A program made the translations under genes and the position numbers. The notes under the pieces were generated by a model that was not told the origin of the DNA, did no database searches, and saw only the letters and a program-made list of their open reading frames with translations. From JBBDIK01 sp040880465 (lineage in GTDB: Bacteria; Actinomycetota; UBA4738; JBBDHU01): a stretch of DNA of 64,000 nucleotides. Of the stretch, positions 33,204 through 41,156 are shown piece by piece. The stretch is from NCBI GenBank assembly GCA_040880465.1, contig JBBDIK010000012.1, positions 248,001 to 312,000 on the forward strand. The letters run 5' to 3'. The first letter of the stretch is position 1. Each line of letters opens with the position of its first letter.

Positions 33204-33989
33204 GTGGCCATCAAGGGGAAGAAGAGGACGAAGGGGCGGCGGCCCAAGGCGGCTGCGCCCAAGCCCGTCGTGGTCACGCCCAAGCAGCCGCTCGTGGGGC
33301 GCCGATGGTTCCAGATCACGGTGGTCGCGGTCCTGGTTGCTGGTGTTGCCCTCGGGATCGGGTATGGGTTCGGGCATCAGGCCACGCTCGACGCCATCAG
33401 GGCCGATGACGTCGTCGCCACGAAGGCCTTGGGCACATACAAGAAGGAAGCGGACGGAGCGCTCGCGAACGTCGGGTACCCCACCACGGACGGCTTCGGC
33501 ATCCTGACCGAACTCCCAACGCCGGATGCCATCCGTACCGGCGGAGTGAGCGACCGTGAGGCCACCGGTGCGGCCAAGGCCGCCGTTAAGGCCACGAAAG
33601 CGGCCAACCAAGGACTCCTTGCCGTGGATGTCGACAAGCTCGTTCCGGGGCTCCAGCCGACGATCGCCGACCACATCGTCGGTTCGCGGGACGAGATGGC
33701 CGCATCCCTGGAGATGTACCGGCAGTACGCGATCCTCCTGAAGGAGGCGGTGGGGTCCAGCGGCGCCGATCGTGCCTTCCTGCTGGGTGCGGCCGAACGG
33801 CTCAAGGGAAGCGCCAACGCGGTCTTCAGCCGAGGGTACAACCGGTTCATCAGCATCCTCAGGCTCTACGACCTCTACACGGCGCCACAACAGCCCGGAG
33901 CACCTGCCGGTGGCGTTCCGGGCGGGGTCCCGGGAGGGGTCCCTGGTGGCACCGCGCCTATCCCGGGAACCGTTCCGGCCGGACCGTAG
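33204..33989 (+). CDS. Hypothetical membrane-anchored protein with VPGG repeats
   Basis: A 261-aa protein. The first 33 residues are strongly basic (AIKGKKRTKGRRPKAA), then one hydrophobic helix (about 36-58), an alanine-rich extracellular helical region (60-230) and a C-terminal run of VPGG units. The GTG start has GGAGGAG upstream. The stop overlaps the next GTG by 1 nt. Unknown function. Confidence 0.65.
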   Translation: MAIKGKKRTKGRRPKAAAPKPVVVTPKQPLVGRRWFQITVVAVLVAGVALGIGYGFGHQATLDAIRADDVVATKALGTYKKEADGALANVGYPTTDGFGILTELPTPDAIRTGGVSDREATGAAKAAVKATKAANQGLLAVDVDKLVPGLQPTIADHIVGSRDEMAASLEMYRQYAILLKEAVGSSGADRAFLLGAAERLKGSANAVFSRGYNRFISILRLYDLYTAPQQPGAPAGGVPGGVPGGVPGGTAPIPGTVPAGP

Positions 33990-34879
33990 TGCGCGGACCG
34001 ATCTCGGTCGTGGTCAATCCGGCCGCCGGCCGAGGCCGGGCACTCAAGCTACTACCGGAACTGCGCGCACTGCTCGCAGCCCGGGGCATCGAGCACGTCG
34101 TGAGCGTCTCCGCTTCGCCGCAGGAGCCGGAGATCCTCGCCCGCACGGCGGCCGAAGCCGGCACGACTGCCGTGATCGCCGTCGGTGGGGACGGACTCGC
34201 CGGGATGGTCGCCAACGGGCTCGCGGGAAGCTCGACGGCGCTCGGGGTCGTCCCCGCAGGAACGGGCGACGACTTCGCGCGGGCCCTCGGACTCTCGAGA
34301 CGGCGTCCGCTCGAGGGGCTCGACCTCTTGACCGATGCTCTGCGGCCCCGCACGGTAGACCTCGGGCTGGTCTCGACGGCCGAACGCAGCCGGTACTTCG
34401 TCGCCGTCGCCAGTGCCGGGTTCGATGCGGAGGTCGCTGCGGTAGCCAACCGCATCCGTGGCGGTGGGAGGATCAGGTACGTGCTCGCTCTCCTCAGGAC
34501 CCTCCAGCGGTTCCGCCCGCTCAGCCTCGACGTCGTCGTCGACGGCGCGCGGTCCTCGCTGCCGGCGATGCTCATCGCCATCGGGAACGGGCCGACGTAT
34601 GGCGGCGGGATGCGCGTGACCCCGGGAGCCCGGATCGATGACGGAGAACTCGAGGCATGCCTCGTCCGTGCACTGGGGCGGGCGCGGTTCTTGGCCACGT
34701 TCCCACGTGTGTATCGGGGGACCCACGTCCGCCATCCGAAGGTAACGATGTTGCATGGCCAGCGTTTCGAGGTGACCTCCGATCGGCGAACGCCGGTGTT
34801 CGCGGACGGCGAGGCGGTGGGTGTGCTCCCGGCAACCGTCGAGGTTGTTCCCGGCGCGCTCCGCGTCCTGTCCCGCTGA
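33989..34879 (+). CDS. Diacylglycerol/lipid kinase family protein
   Basis: A 296-aa member of the DAGK-catalytic superfamily (YegS/DagK/BmrU). It carries VVVNPAAGRGRA (residues 6-17), the nucleotide motif GGDGLAGMVANGL, VPAGTGDDFARALG and the C-terminal VFADGEAVG segment. It should phosphorylate a lipid such as diacylglycerol at the membrane, or a sphingoid-like or polyprenyl lipid. GTG start overlaps the previous stop. Confidence 0.87.
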   Translation: MRGPISVVVNPAAGRGRALKLLPELRALLAARGIEHVVSVSASPQEPEILARTAAEAGTTAVIAVGGDGLAGMVANGLAGSSTALGVVPAGTGDDFARALGLSRRRPLEGLDLLTDALRPRTVDLGLVSTAERSRYFVAVASAGFDAEVAAVANRIRGGGRIRYVLALLRTLQRFRPLSLDVVVDGARSSLPAMLIAIGNGPTYGGGMRVTPGARIDDGELEACLVRALGRARFLATFPRVYRGTHVRHPKVTMLHGQRFEVTSDRRTPVFADGEAVGVLPATVEVVPGALRVLSR

Positions 34880-34898
34880 GCGCCTCGGCGGTCACCCG

Positions 34899-34904
34899 TA
34901 GACT
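34899..34904 (+). promoter_or_regulatory. -10 box for a leaderless helicase transcript
   Basis: TAGACT ends 6 nt before ATG 34911; no ribosome site is present. Confidence 0.5.
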
Positions 34905-34910
34905 GGCGCC

Positions 34911-37565
34911 ATGCTCGAGGAGTTCTCAGCCAGGTACCCGTTCCCCCTCGATGGATTCCAGCTCGACGCGATCGTTGCGCTGGATGAGGGTCGGTCCGTG
35001 TTGGTCGCCGCCCCGACGGGCAGCGGCAAGACCGTCGTCGCCGAGTACGCGATCCACATGGCTCTCGAGAGCGGCCGGAAGGCCTTCTACACGACGCCGC
35101 TGAAGGCGCTCTCGAACCAGAAGTTCGGCGACCTCGTCGCCCGATACGGGGTGGAGCAGGTAGGACTGCTGACGGGGGACAACACCATCAACGGAGAGGC
35201 GCCGGTCGTGGTGATGACGACCGAAGTGCTCCGGAACATGCTCTACGAGCGGAGCCCCACGCTCGGTGGACTCGCCTTCGTTGTCATGGACGAGGTGCAC
35301 TACCTCCAGGACCCCTATCGGGGCGCCGTCTGGGAGGAGGTGCTGATCCACCTGCCGCCCTCGGTCGACGTCGTCTGCCTGTCGGCGACCATCTCCAACG
35401 CTGAGGAATTCGGCGAGTGGATCGGCACGCTCCGGGGCCCGACGGAGGTCGTGATCGAGGAACGCAGGCCGGTGCCGTTGGAGCACCACTACCTCGTCGG
35501 GCACCAGCTGCACCCGATGCACGTCGACCAGGAGGGGCGACCGGCACCCAACCCCTACCTGGTGTCGCTGGACCAGCGGGAGCTGCGGGTCCCAAGCCGC
35601 GGGCGCCGGTCGAGCGGCCAGCGGGGGACCATCCAGAGCCGGAGAGGACGTCCGCGTGAAGGCCATCGGCGCGTTTACATCCCTCGGCGCGAAGAGGTCG
35701 TGGAGGTCCTGGACGATGCCGGGATGCTGCCGGCGATCTACTTCATCTTCAGCCGGGCCGGCTGCGACCGCAGCGTCAAGATGGTGCTGGACGCAGGGGT
35801 CCGTCTGACGACCGCGCCCGAGGCCCGGCACATCCGCGAGTTCGCCGAATTGCGGGCGGCCTGGATGGACGAGGAAGATCTTTCCACCCTCGGGTTCGAG
35901 GAGTTCGTCGAGGCGCTCGCCGCCGGGGTGGCCTCGCATCACGCCGGGATGCTGCCGCTGTTCAAGGAGACGGTCGAAGAGCTGTTCGAACAGGGGCTCG
36001 TCAAGGTTGTGTTCGCCACCGAGACGCTGTCGCTCGGGATCAACATGCCGGCGAAGACCGTCGTCCTGGAGGACCTGTGGAAGTTCCAGGGGGAGCGGCA
36101 CGAGATGCTGACCCCGGGGGAGTACACGCAGCTCACCGGTCGAGCAGGGCGGCGGTCGATCGACGAGGTGGGGCACGCGGTGGTCGTGTACCAGCGCGAC
36201 GTCGGATTCGAGCGCGTAGCGGCGCTGGCCAGTACCCGGACGTACGAGCTGCGGTCATCGTTCCGGCCCTCGTACAACATGGCGGTCAACCTCGTGCGCA
36301 ACTACACGCGCGAACAAGCGCATCAGCTCCTCGATTCCTCGTTCGGTCAATTCCTCGCCGACCGCAGTGTCGTCTCCGTCGAGCGCGGGATCGCGCGGGA
36401 CCGGGATCGCCTCGCAGAGCTCCATGGACGCATGGCGTGCGACCGCGGTGACTTCCTGGAGTACTGGCAGCTCCGTGAGCACGCCCGCGAAACCCGTCGA
36501 ACAGCCCGTAAGGACGGTGAACGAGTCCGGACCGACGCCGTCAAACAGCGGCTGGCTCGCCTGCGTCCCGGGGACGTGATCTTCCTACCCGGCACCCGCC
36601 GACGCGGGCTCGCGGCCGTCGTGTCCTCGCGCGACGGCAAGCCCACAGCCGTGACGCAGGACCGCCGCGAGCGGCCCTTCCGGCTCCTCCCGAACGATTT
36701 CCCAGAACCTCCGGAACCGGTGACCAAGATCACGCTCCCAAGGTCGGGGAGGGCCCACAGCCCCAAGTACCGCCGGGATGTCGCGTCCGCCCTCCTTGCC
36801 CTCGATGTCCGGGCCCCTCGTTCGGGGCGATCCCGGCCCGATCATGCCGCCGAGGAAGAGGCCCGCGACCTGGACCTTCGCGCGGACCGGCATCCATGCA
36901 ACACCTGTCCCGATCGCAAGGAGCACGAGCGGTTCGGGGTCCAAGCGTCGAAGATCGCTGCATCGATCGAACGCGCGGAACGCCGGATCCGGACCAAGAC
37001 CGAAACGCTGGGTCGGCGTTTCGACCGCGTACTCGCGGTTCTGGAGGAACTGGGGTACGTCAAGGACTTCTCGATCCTCCCGAAGGGCGAGGTGCTGGCT
37101 CGCATCTACGGGGAGGGCGACATCTTGGTAGGCGAGGCCATCGACGACGGCGCCCTGCTCGGATTGACGGCGGCGGAGACGGCTGCGGTCGTCTCCACGA
37201 TGGTCTACGAGTCCCGGGAGCGGTATCCACGGGAGGGGAGGATGCCGTCGGAGGCCTCGGCTGAGGCGGCGCGGGCGCTCTCCCGAACCTGGAAGCGCAT
37301 CCGCCGGGTCGAGGAGGAACAGCAGGTGGAGTTGTGCCGGGAGCTCGACCTGGGATTCGCCGAACCCATCCACCGATGGGCCGCCGGGGACGGCTTGCCC
37401 GGTGTCCTCGAGGAGGCCGGCATGACCCCCGGCGACTTCGTACGGAACTGCAAGCAGCTCCTCGACCTGCTTCGTCAGATCGACGAGGTTGCGCCGGACA
37501 CGACGGATGCAGGAGCGGCCCGGAACGCCGTCAACCGAGGCGTCGTGGCCTACACCGGGGTCTGA
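34911..37565 (+). CDS. helY: Ski2/Mtr4-like DEAD/DEAH-box RNA helicase (HelY type)
   Basis: An 884-aa ATP-dependent helicase. Motif I APTGSGKT (34-41), Ia TTPLKALSNQKF, motif II DEVH in VVMDEVHYLQDP, motif III SATISN, then GVASHHAGMLP, FATETLSLGINMPA and motif VI QLTGRAGRRSID. A Ski2-type C-terminal domain follows, with a Cys pair near 663-666. Likely acts in RNA turnover. helY downstream of tatAC is conserved in mycobacteria; here two genes intervene. The GTG-rich neighbours contrast with its ATG leaderless start. Confidence 0.93.
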   Translation: MLEEFSARYPFPLDGFQLDAIVALDEGRSVLVAAPTGSGKTVVAEYAIHMALESGRKAFYTTPLKALSNQKFGDLVARYGVEQVGLLTGDNTINGEAPVVVMTTEVLRNMLYERSPTLGGLAFVVMDEVHYLQDPYRGAVWEEVLIHLPPSVDVVCLSATISNAEEFGEWIGTLRGPTEVVIEERRPVPLEHHYLVGHQLHPMHVDQEGRPAPNPYLVSLDQRELRVPSRGRRSSGQRGTIQSRRGRPREGHRRVYIPRREEVVEVLDDAGMLPAIYFIFSRAGCDRSVKMVLDAGVRLTTAPEARHIREFAELRAAWMDEEDLSTLGFEEFVEALAAGVASHHAGMLPLFKETVEELFEQGLVKVVFATETLSLGINMPAKTVVLEDLWKFQGERHEMLTPGEYTQLTGRAGRRSIDEVGHAVVVYQRDVGFERVAALASTRTYELRSSFRPSYNMAVNLVRNYTREQAHQLLDSSFGQFLADRSVVSVERGIARDRDRLAELHGRMACDRGDFLEYWQLREHARETRRTARKDGERVRTDAVKQRLARLRPGDVIFLPGTRRRGLAAVVSSRDGKPTAVTQDRRERPFRLLPNDFPEPPEPVTKITLPRSGRAHSPKYRRDVASALLALDVRAPRSGRSRPDHAAEEEARDLDLRADRHPCNTCPDRKEHERFGVQASKIAASIERAERRIRTKTETLGRRFDRVLAVLEELGYVKDFSILPKGEVLARIYGEGDILVGEAIDDGALLGLTAAETAAVVSTMVYESRERYPREGRMPSEASAEAARALSRTWKRIRRVEEEQQVELCRELDLGFAEPIHRWAAGDGLPGVLEEAGMTPGDFVRNCKQLLDLLRQIDEVAPDTTDAGAARNAVNRGVVAYTGV

Positions 37566-37567
37566 CG

Positions 37568-38491
37568 GTGAACGAGCCGTTCGGCCCCGTCACGTTCGTC
37601 GCCGACCCGCGCATCGCCGACGCCCGATCAGCTGAGGCCAAGGCCGAGGCACTGCTCGACGACCACCGCTTGACGTACCGCCGAACGGACGGTGACGGTG
37701 CTGGTGGCCGCGGCGTGGGTGACATAGTCGCGAACGCCGTCTCGGGGGGCGCCCGATTCCTCGCGATCGTGGGCGACGACCGGAGCTTCAGCGAGGCCGT
37801 CGATGCGGCCTTGACGATTCCGGATACCGATGCAGTGCCCACCCTCGGCATGATCTCGACGGATCCAGAGAGCGATCTGATCAAGACGTTCGGATTGCCC
37901 GCCGAGCCGGAGAAGGCGGCGCGCCACCTGGTCGGCGGGAACCACTATCCGCTCGACATCGGTCGGATCACGTGTTCGGGACCGGAGGCCGGGGAGGTCA
38001 CGCGGCACTTCGCGTTGGTGGCGATGATCGGCTCGACCGCAGACATGCTCCGACGGGAGGCTCGGCTCCCGCGATCGCTGGGCGACCGCGGCCGGCGCTT
38101 CGTGGCGTTCTGGTCCGCACTGGCACGCGCGCCGATGGCTGGCTTGCATATCCGAGCGGATCGCAAGGAGTGGGAGGGGAGGGGATATGAGGTCATCGTC
38201 GGCAACTGCAACTTCTTCCGGGGACTCCGGGTCTCACCGCGCTCGTATCCTGGGGACGGGGTGCTCGATGTGCTGGTCTGGAACGGACCGCGATCGGACC
38301 AGTTCACCCTGATGTCGAAGATGGTTCGTGGCGAGCACGTTCCTTCCCCGCACCTGGCAGAACTCAGGGCGAAGATCGGCGTCGGCATCGAGTCGGATCG
38401 CCCGCTGCCGGTTTCTGTGGATGGTCAGGTGATCGGGACGACGCCGGCGAAGGTCGTCGTGATGCCGGCGGCGGTGAACCTGAAGCTCTAG
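37568..38491 (+). CDS. Second, divergent diacylglycerol-kinase-like protein
   Basis: A 307-aa protein related to the YegS/DAGK C-terminal half: ALVAMIGSTADMLRREARLPR, GYEVIVGNCNFFRGLRVSPR, YPGDGVLDVLVW and PVSVDGQVIGTTPAKVVVMP. The N-terminal domain is atypical: the GGDGT motif reads VGDDRSFSE, so ATP binding or catalysis may be lost. The GTG at 37568, 2 nt after the helY stop, is preferred over an upstream frame extension inside helY. Confidence 0.75.
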   Translation: MNEPFGPVTFVADPRIADARSAEAKAEALLDDHRLTYRRTDGDGAGGRGVGDIVANAVSGGARFLAIVGDDRSFSEAVDAALTIPDTDAVPTLGMISTDPESDLIKTFGLPAEPEKAARHLVGGNHYPLDIGRITCSGPEAGEVTRHFALVAMIGSTADMLRREARLPRSLGDRGRRFVAFWSALARAPMAGLHIRADRKEWEGRGYEVIVGNCNFFRGLRVSPRSYPGDGVLDVLVWNGPRSDQFTLMSKMVRGEHVPSPHLAELRAKIGVGIESDRPLPVSVDGQVIGTTPAKVVVMPAAVNLKL

Positions 38492-38994
38492 GTGGGTTTG
38501 CACCCTTCGCTCTGGACTCCTGGCGACGGGGTGGCCTGAGACGCCTTCCCGAGTCCAGCGAAGGCTCCATTGCACGGGACCATGCCGATCACCCATGTGT
38601 CGCCGTCTCGACGGAGTCCCCATTCGATGGCGATGCTGGCATCTCCGCCCTCGATCACCTTCACCTGCGCGGTCTCTCCACCTTCTCCCTCAAGCGTGAC
38701 CGACTCGATCTCCAGTTTGGGTACAGAGTCAGGTGGCGGGAGGGCCGCGCACAGGTCGGGTCCGTCGGTGATGGCGAGGCGTTCGAAGAGGGCTGAGGTC
38801 GCGTCACAGTCACCCGAACGCGCGGCCTCGTAGAACTCGCCGACCACCTGGCCGGGTCCCGTCGTCTTGTCGACCAGCAAGAGGAGGAGGAGTGTCGTGA
38901 TGCCGACGGCAAGACCGATGGACACGAGCGCCATCCACAGCGGCACATGAGTCGGGACCGCCTTGAGGTCTCCATCGTCGGATGGATCGGACAT
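38488..38994 (-). CDS. Hypothetical single-pass membrane protein
   Basis: A 168-aa protein with a 17-residue acidic N-terminus, a hydrophobic helix (about 18-41) and an external domain with VVGEFYEAARSGDCDATSALFERL, resembling DUF4878/NTF2-like folds, plus three Cys. The TAGGCT box (39002-39007) ends 7 nt before the ATG. Its end overlaps the convergent kinase-like gene by 4 nt. Confidence 0.65.
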   Translation of the reverse strand: MSDPSDDGDLKAVPTHVPLWMALVSIGLAVGITTLLLLLLVDKTTGPGQVVGEFYEAARSGDCDATSALFERLAITDGPDLCAALPPPDSVPKLEIESVTLEGEGGETAQVKVIEGGDASIAIEWGLRRDGDTWVIGMVPCNGAFAGLGKASQATPSPGVQSEGCKPT

Positions 38995-39001
38995 GGGGTG
39001 G

Positions 39002-39007
39002 AGCCTA
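39002..39007 (-). promoter_or_regulatory. -10 box for a leaderless hypothetical gene
   Basis: TAGGCT on the minus strand ends 7 nt before ATG 38994. Confidence 0.4.
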
Positions 39008-39033
39008 GCAGCGCGCGTGGGCGGCTCCGGGGA

Positions 39034-40422
39034 TCAGTCTCGGGGCCGGATCTTCGTTCCATCCGCGCCGTCCATGACCTCGAGCCCCATCTCCTGGAGG
39101 CGGTCACGGAGCTCGTCCGCCTGAGCGAAATCCTTGCCCGCGCGGGCGGCGTCGCGCTCGTCCACCAATGCTTGCATCTCGGCCGTCGGTTCCCAGCCAG
39201 CCAGCGCTTCTCGCTCGAGGTCTAGTCCGAGGACCGCGTCCCATGACGCGAGGAGCGCGTACTTCTCGCCGTCGGGAACGGCATCAGACGACACCAGTTC
39301 GTTCAGGATCACAACCGCTTTCGGCATGTCCAGGTCGGTCGCCACCGCCTCGCGGAAGCGTTCGTCGAGCGCCGTAGCCGCCGCGCCCAATCCATCTGCC
39401 GCAGGTGCCCACTCCACCATCCGGCGCCGGAGCTGCTTGACGCGATGGTCGGCCGTCTCGAGCGCTTCCCACGAGAAGTCCATCTCGCTCCGGTAGCGGG
39501 TCTGGAACGTGAGGTAGCGGAAGGAGAGCGGATCGACCCCCCGCTCGACGAGTTCCGGAACCCGGACCACGTTCCCCGAGGATTTAGCGATCTTCTGACC
39601 CTTGAGTCGCAGGTGGCCTCCGTGGACCCACATGTTGATGACCTTATGGCCGGCGCCGCCTTCGGATTGGGCGATCTCGTCCTCATGGTGCGGGAAGGTC
39701 AGGTCGATGCCGCCGGTGTGGATGTCGAACCGGTCGCCCAGGTACTTCATCGACATCGCCGAACACTCGATGTGCCAGCCGGGGAAGCCCTCGCCCCACG
39801 GACTGTCCCATTTCATCAGCCGGCCTGGCCCCGCCTGCTTCCAGAGCGAGAAGTCGGCATGGTGTTTCTTGCCCGGCGCGGTCTCCAGATCGCGATGCCC
39901 CGGCACGAGGTTGTCGAGCGTGTTCCCGGAGAGCTGCCCATACGCGGGGAACGACTGCACATCGAAGTAGACGCTTCCCTCCGACTCATACGCATGACCC
40001 TCGGCCACCAGCGCCCGGGTCAACTCCAGCATCTCGGGGATGTGTTCCGTTGCCTTCGGGTAGACGTGCGCCGGCCGGACCCCGATCGCAGCGGCGTCAG
40101 CGAGGAACGCCTCCGTGTACTTCGCCGCGATCTCCAGCGGGCTGAGCCCTTCGTCCCCAGCGGCGAGCTGCATCTTGTCGACAGCCTCCGCGGAGGACTC
40201 ATCCGTCATGTGTCCAACGTCGGTGATGTTCATGATCTGCGTGACGTCGTATCCCTCGAACTCGAGCGCGCGTCGAACGAGATCCGCGAGCAGGAACGTT
40301 CGAAGGTTCCCAAGGTGGGCGAAGCGGTAGACCGTCGGGCCGCAGGTATACATCTTGATGCGGCCGGCCTCGAGCGGAACGACCTCTTCTACCTGTCGGC
40401 TGAGCGTGTTGTGCAAGCGCAT
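39034..40422 (-). CDS. cysS: Cysteinyl-tRNA synthetase
   Basis: Class I enzyme that charges tRNA-Cys. The 462-aa protein has MYTCGPTVYRFAHLGNLR (HIGH variant HLGN, zinc Cys), the KMSKS variant KIAKS in LKGQKIAKSSGN, ECSAMSMKYLG and GIDLTFPHHEDE zinc site, then a DALR domain. These features fit CysS rather than mycothiol ligase MshC. The frame is open to 40446, but MRLHNTLSRQVEEV matches the family N-terminus and a TATGCT box lies 10 nt upstream, so I start at 40422. Confidence 0.94.
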   Translation of the reverse strand: MRLHNTLSRQVEEVVPLEAGRIKMYTCGPTVYRFAHLGNLRTFLLADLVRRALEFEGYDVTQIMNITDVGHMTDESSAEAVDKMQLAAGDEGLSPLEIAAKYTEAFLADAAAIGVRPAHVYPKATEHIPEMLELTRALVAEGHAYESEGSVYFDVQSFPAYGQLSGNTLDNLVPGHRDLETAPGKKHHADFSLWKQAGPGRLMKWDSPWGEGFPGWHIECSAMSMKYLGDRFDIHTGGIDLTFPHHEDEIAQSEGGAGHKVINMWVHGGHLRLKGQKIAKSSGNVVRVPELVERGVDPLSFRYLTFQTRYRSEMDFSWEALETADHRVKQLRRRMVEWAPAADGLGAAATALDERFREAVATDLDMPKAVVILNELVSSDAVPDGEKYALLASWDAVLGLDLEREALAGWEPTAEMQALVDERDAARAGKDFAQADELRDRLQEMGLEVMDGADGTKIRPRD

Positions 40423-40432
40423 GTGAGGCATC

Positions 40433-40438
40433 AGCATA
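40433..40438 (-). promoter_or_regulatory. -10 box before cysS
   Basis: TATGCT on the minus strand ends 10 nt before the proposed ATG 40422, in keeping with leaderless expression. Confidence 0.35.
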
Positions 40439-40490
40439 GAACGCACCGGGCGAGCCGTGGACCGGACCGCAGGTTCAGCAGGTTGCGGCG

Positions 40491-40934
40491 TCAGCCGAGG
40501 ACGGGCCTGCTCTCGAACGGGATGGACAGGACGACCGTCGTGCGTGTGTGGACCTCGGCCTTCTCCCGGAGCCGCTGGAGGAGATCCTCGAGCTCCGCGG
40601 TGGTCTTGGTCCGAACCTTCAGGATGTAGTTCTCGGGCCCGGCCACGCTCAGGCAGTCCTCGATCTCTGTGAATGCCTCGATACTTTCGGGGAAGTCATC
40701 CGGCTGCTTCGGGTCGAGCGGACTGACGGACACCAGCGCGGTGACCTGGAGCCCGAGGGCCCGCGGATCCACCTCGGCCCGATAGGCCTTGATCACGCCC
40801 GACTGTTCAAGTTTCCGCACCCGGTCGTGGACCGAGGACGGCGACAGCCCGACCCTGCGGGCGATGTCCGCATACGTCGCCCGGGCATCCTCTTGGAGCG
40901 CGGCGAGGATCTCAAGATCCCGATCGTCAAGCAC
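40491..40934 (-). CDS. Lrp/AsnC family transcriptional regulator
   Basis: A 147-aa protein: winged-helix domain LDDRDLEILAALQEDARATYADIARRVGLSPSSVHDRVRKLEQSGVI and an Lrp-type ligand/oligomer domain with DCLSVAGPENYILKVRTKT. The N-terminus begins at GTG 40934, 7 nt after a TATGAT box; two ATGs at 40943 and 40946 lie inside that box and are alternative starts. It diverges from the reverse transcriptase gene, but the 222-nt spacing gives no proof of a link. Confidence 0.9.
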   Translation of the reverse strand: MLDDRDLEILAALQEDARATYADIARRVGLSPSSVHDRVRKLEQSGVIKAYRAEVDPRALGLQVTALVSVSPLDPKQPDDFPESIEAFTEIEDCLSVAGPENYILKVRTKTTAELEDLLQRLREKAEVHTRTTVVLSIPFESRPVLG

Positions 40935-40941
40935 GCCGAAC

Positions 40942-40947
40942 ATCATA
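40942..40947 (-). promoter_or_regulatory. -10 box for a leaderless Lrp-type gene
   Basis: TATGAT on the minus strand ends 7 nt before GTG 40934 and overlaps both alternative ATG codons, which argues for the GTG start. Confidence 0.45.
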
Positions 40948-41047
40948 GGGGAGATGCCCGATCGATGCCGCACAACCTGCGGTGGAAAGCCGGGTCGACC
41001 GCTGGTTCGGAGGCCCGGGGCACGGATCGCCGCAGATGGGTCGCTCT

Positions 41048-41067
41048 GGGGGATTCGAGATTCCCCC
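41048..41067 (+). other. Hairpin upstream of the reverse transcriptase promoter
   Basis: GGGGGA and TCCCCC pair across an 8-nt loop. It lies before the predicted transcription start, so if transcribed it belongs to another RNA. The remaining part of 40948-41077 holds no feature I can name. Confidence 0.3.
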
Positions 41068-41077
41068 GAACACGCGA

Positions 41078-41106
41078 TTGTTCGCACCGCCCTGCTCGGG
41101 TACAAA
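41078..41106 (+). promoter_or_regulatory. Candidate promoter of the reverse transcriptase gene
   Basis: TTGTTC (41078-41083) and TACAAA (41101-41106) are 17 nt apart. Both boxes are imperfect. Transcription would start about 41112, where the leader hairpin begins. Confidence 0.4.
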
Positions 41107-41111
41107 TGGGA

Positions 41112-41152
41112 GTCGGTCCGACCTCCTCCCGGAACCGACCGACAGGAGGAGG
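41112..41152 (+). promoter_or_regulatory. Possible pseudoknot masking the ribosome site
   Basis: GTCGGTCCG (41112-41120) pairs with CGG-A-ACCGAC (41130-41139), a 9-bp stem with one bulged A. The loop holds CCTCCTCC (41122-41129), the exact complement of the ribosome site GGAGGAGG (41145-41152). Both pairings together would make an H-type pseudoknot that hides the ribosome site of the reverse transcriptase. Confidence 0.55.
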
Positions 41153-41156
41153 ACCC

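Noticed and set aside
39034..40446. Mycothiol ligase MshC rather than CysS
   Set aside because: Length, the DALR C-terminal domain and the PTVYRFAHLGNLR motif fit CysS.
41048..41156. Retron msr/msd RNA upstream of the reverse transcriptase
   Set aside because: The predicted leader is only about 45 nt, with no pair of long inverted repeats flanking an msd-like stem, and the enzyme lacks the retron-specific C-terminal part.
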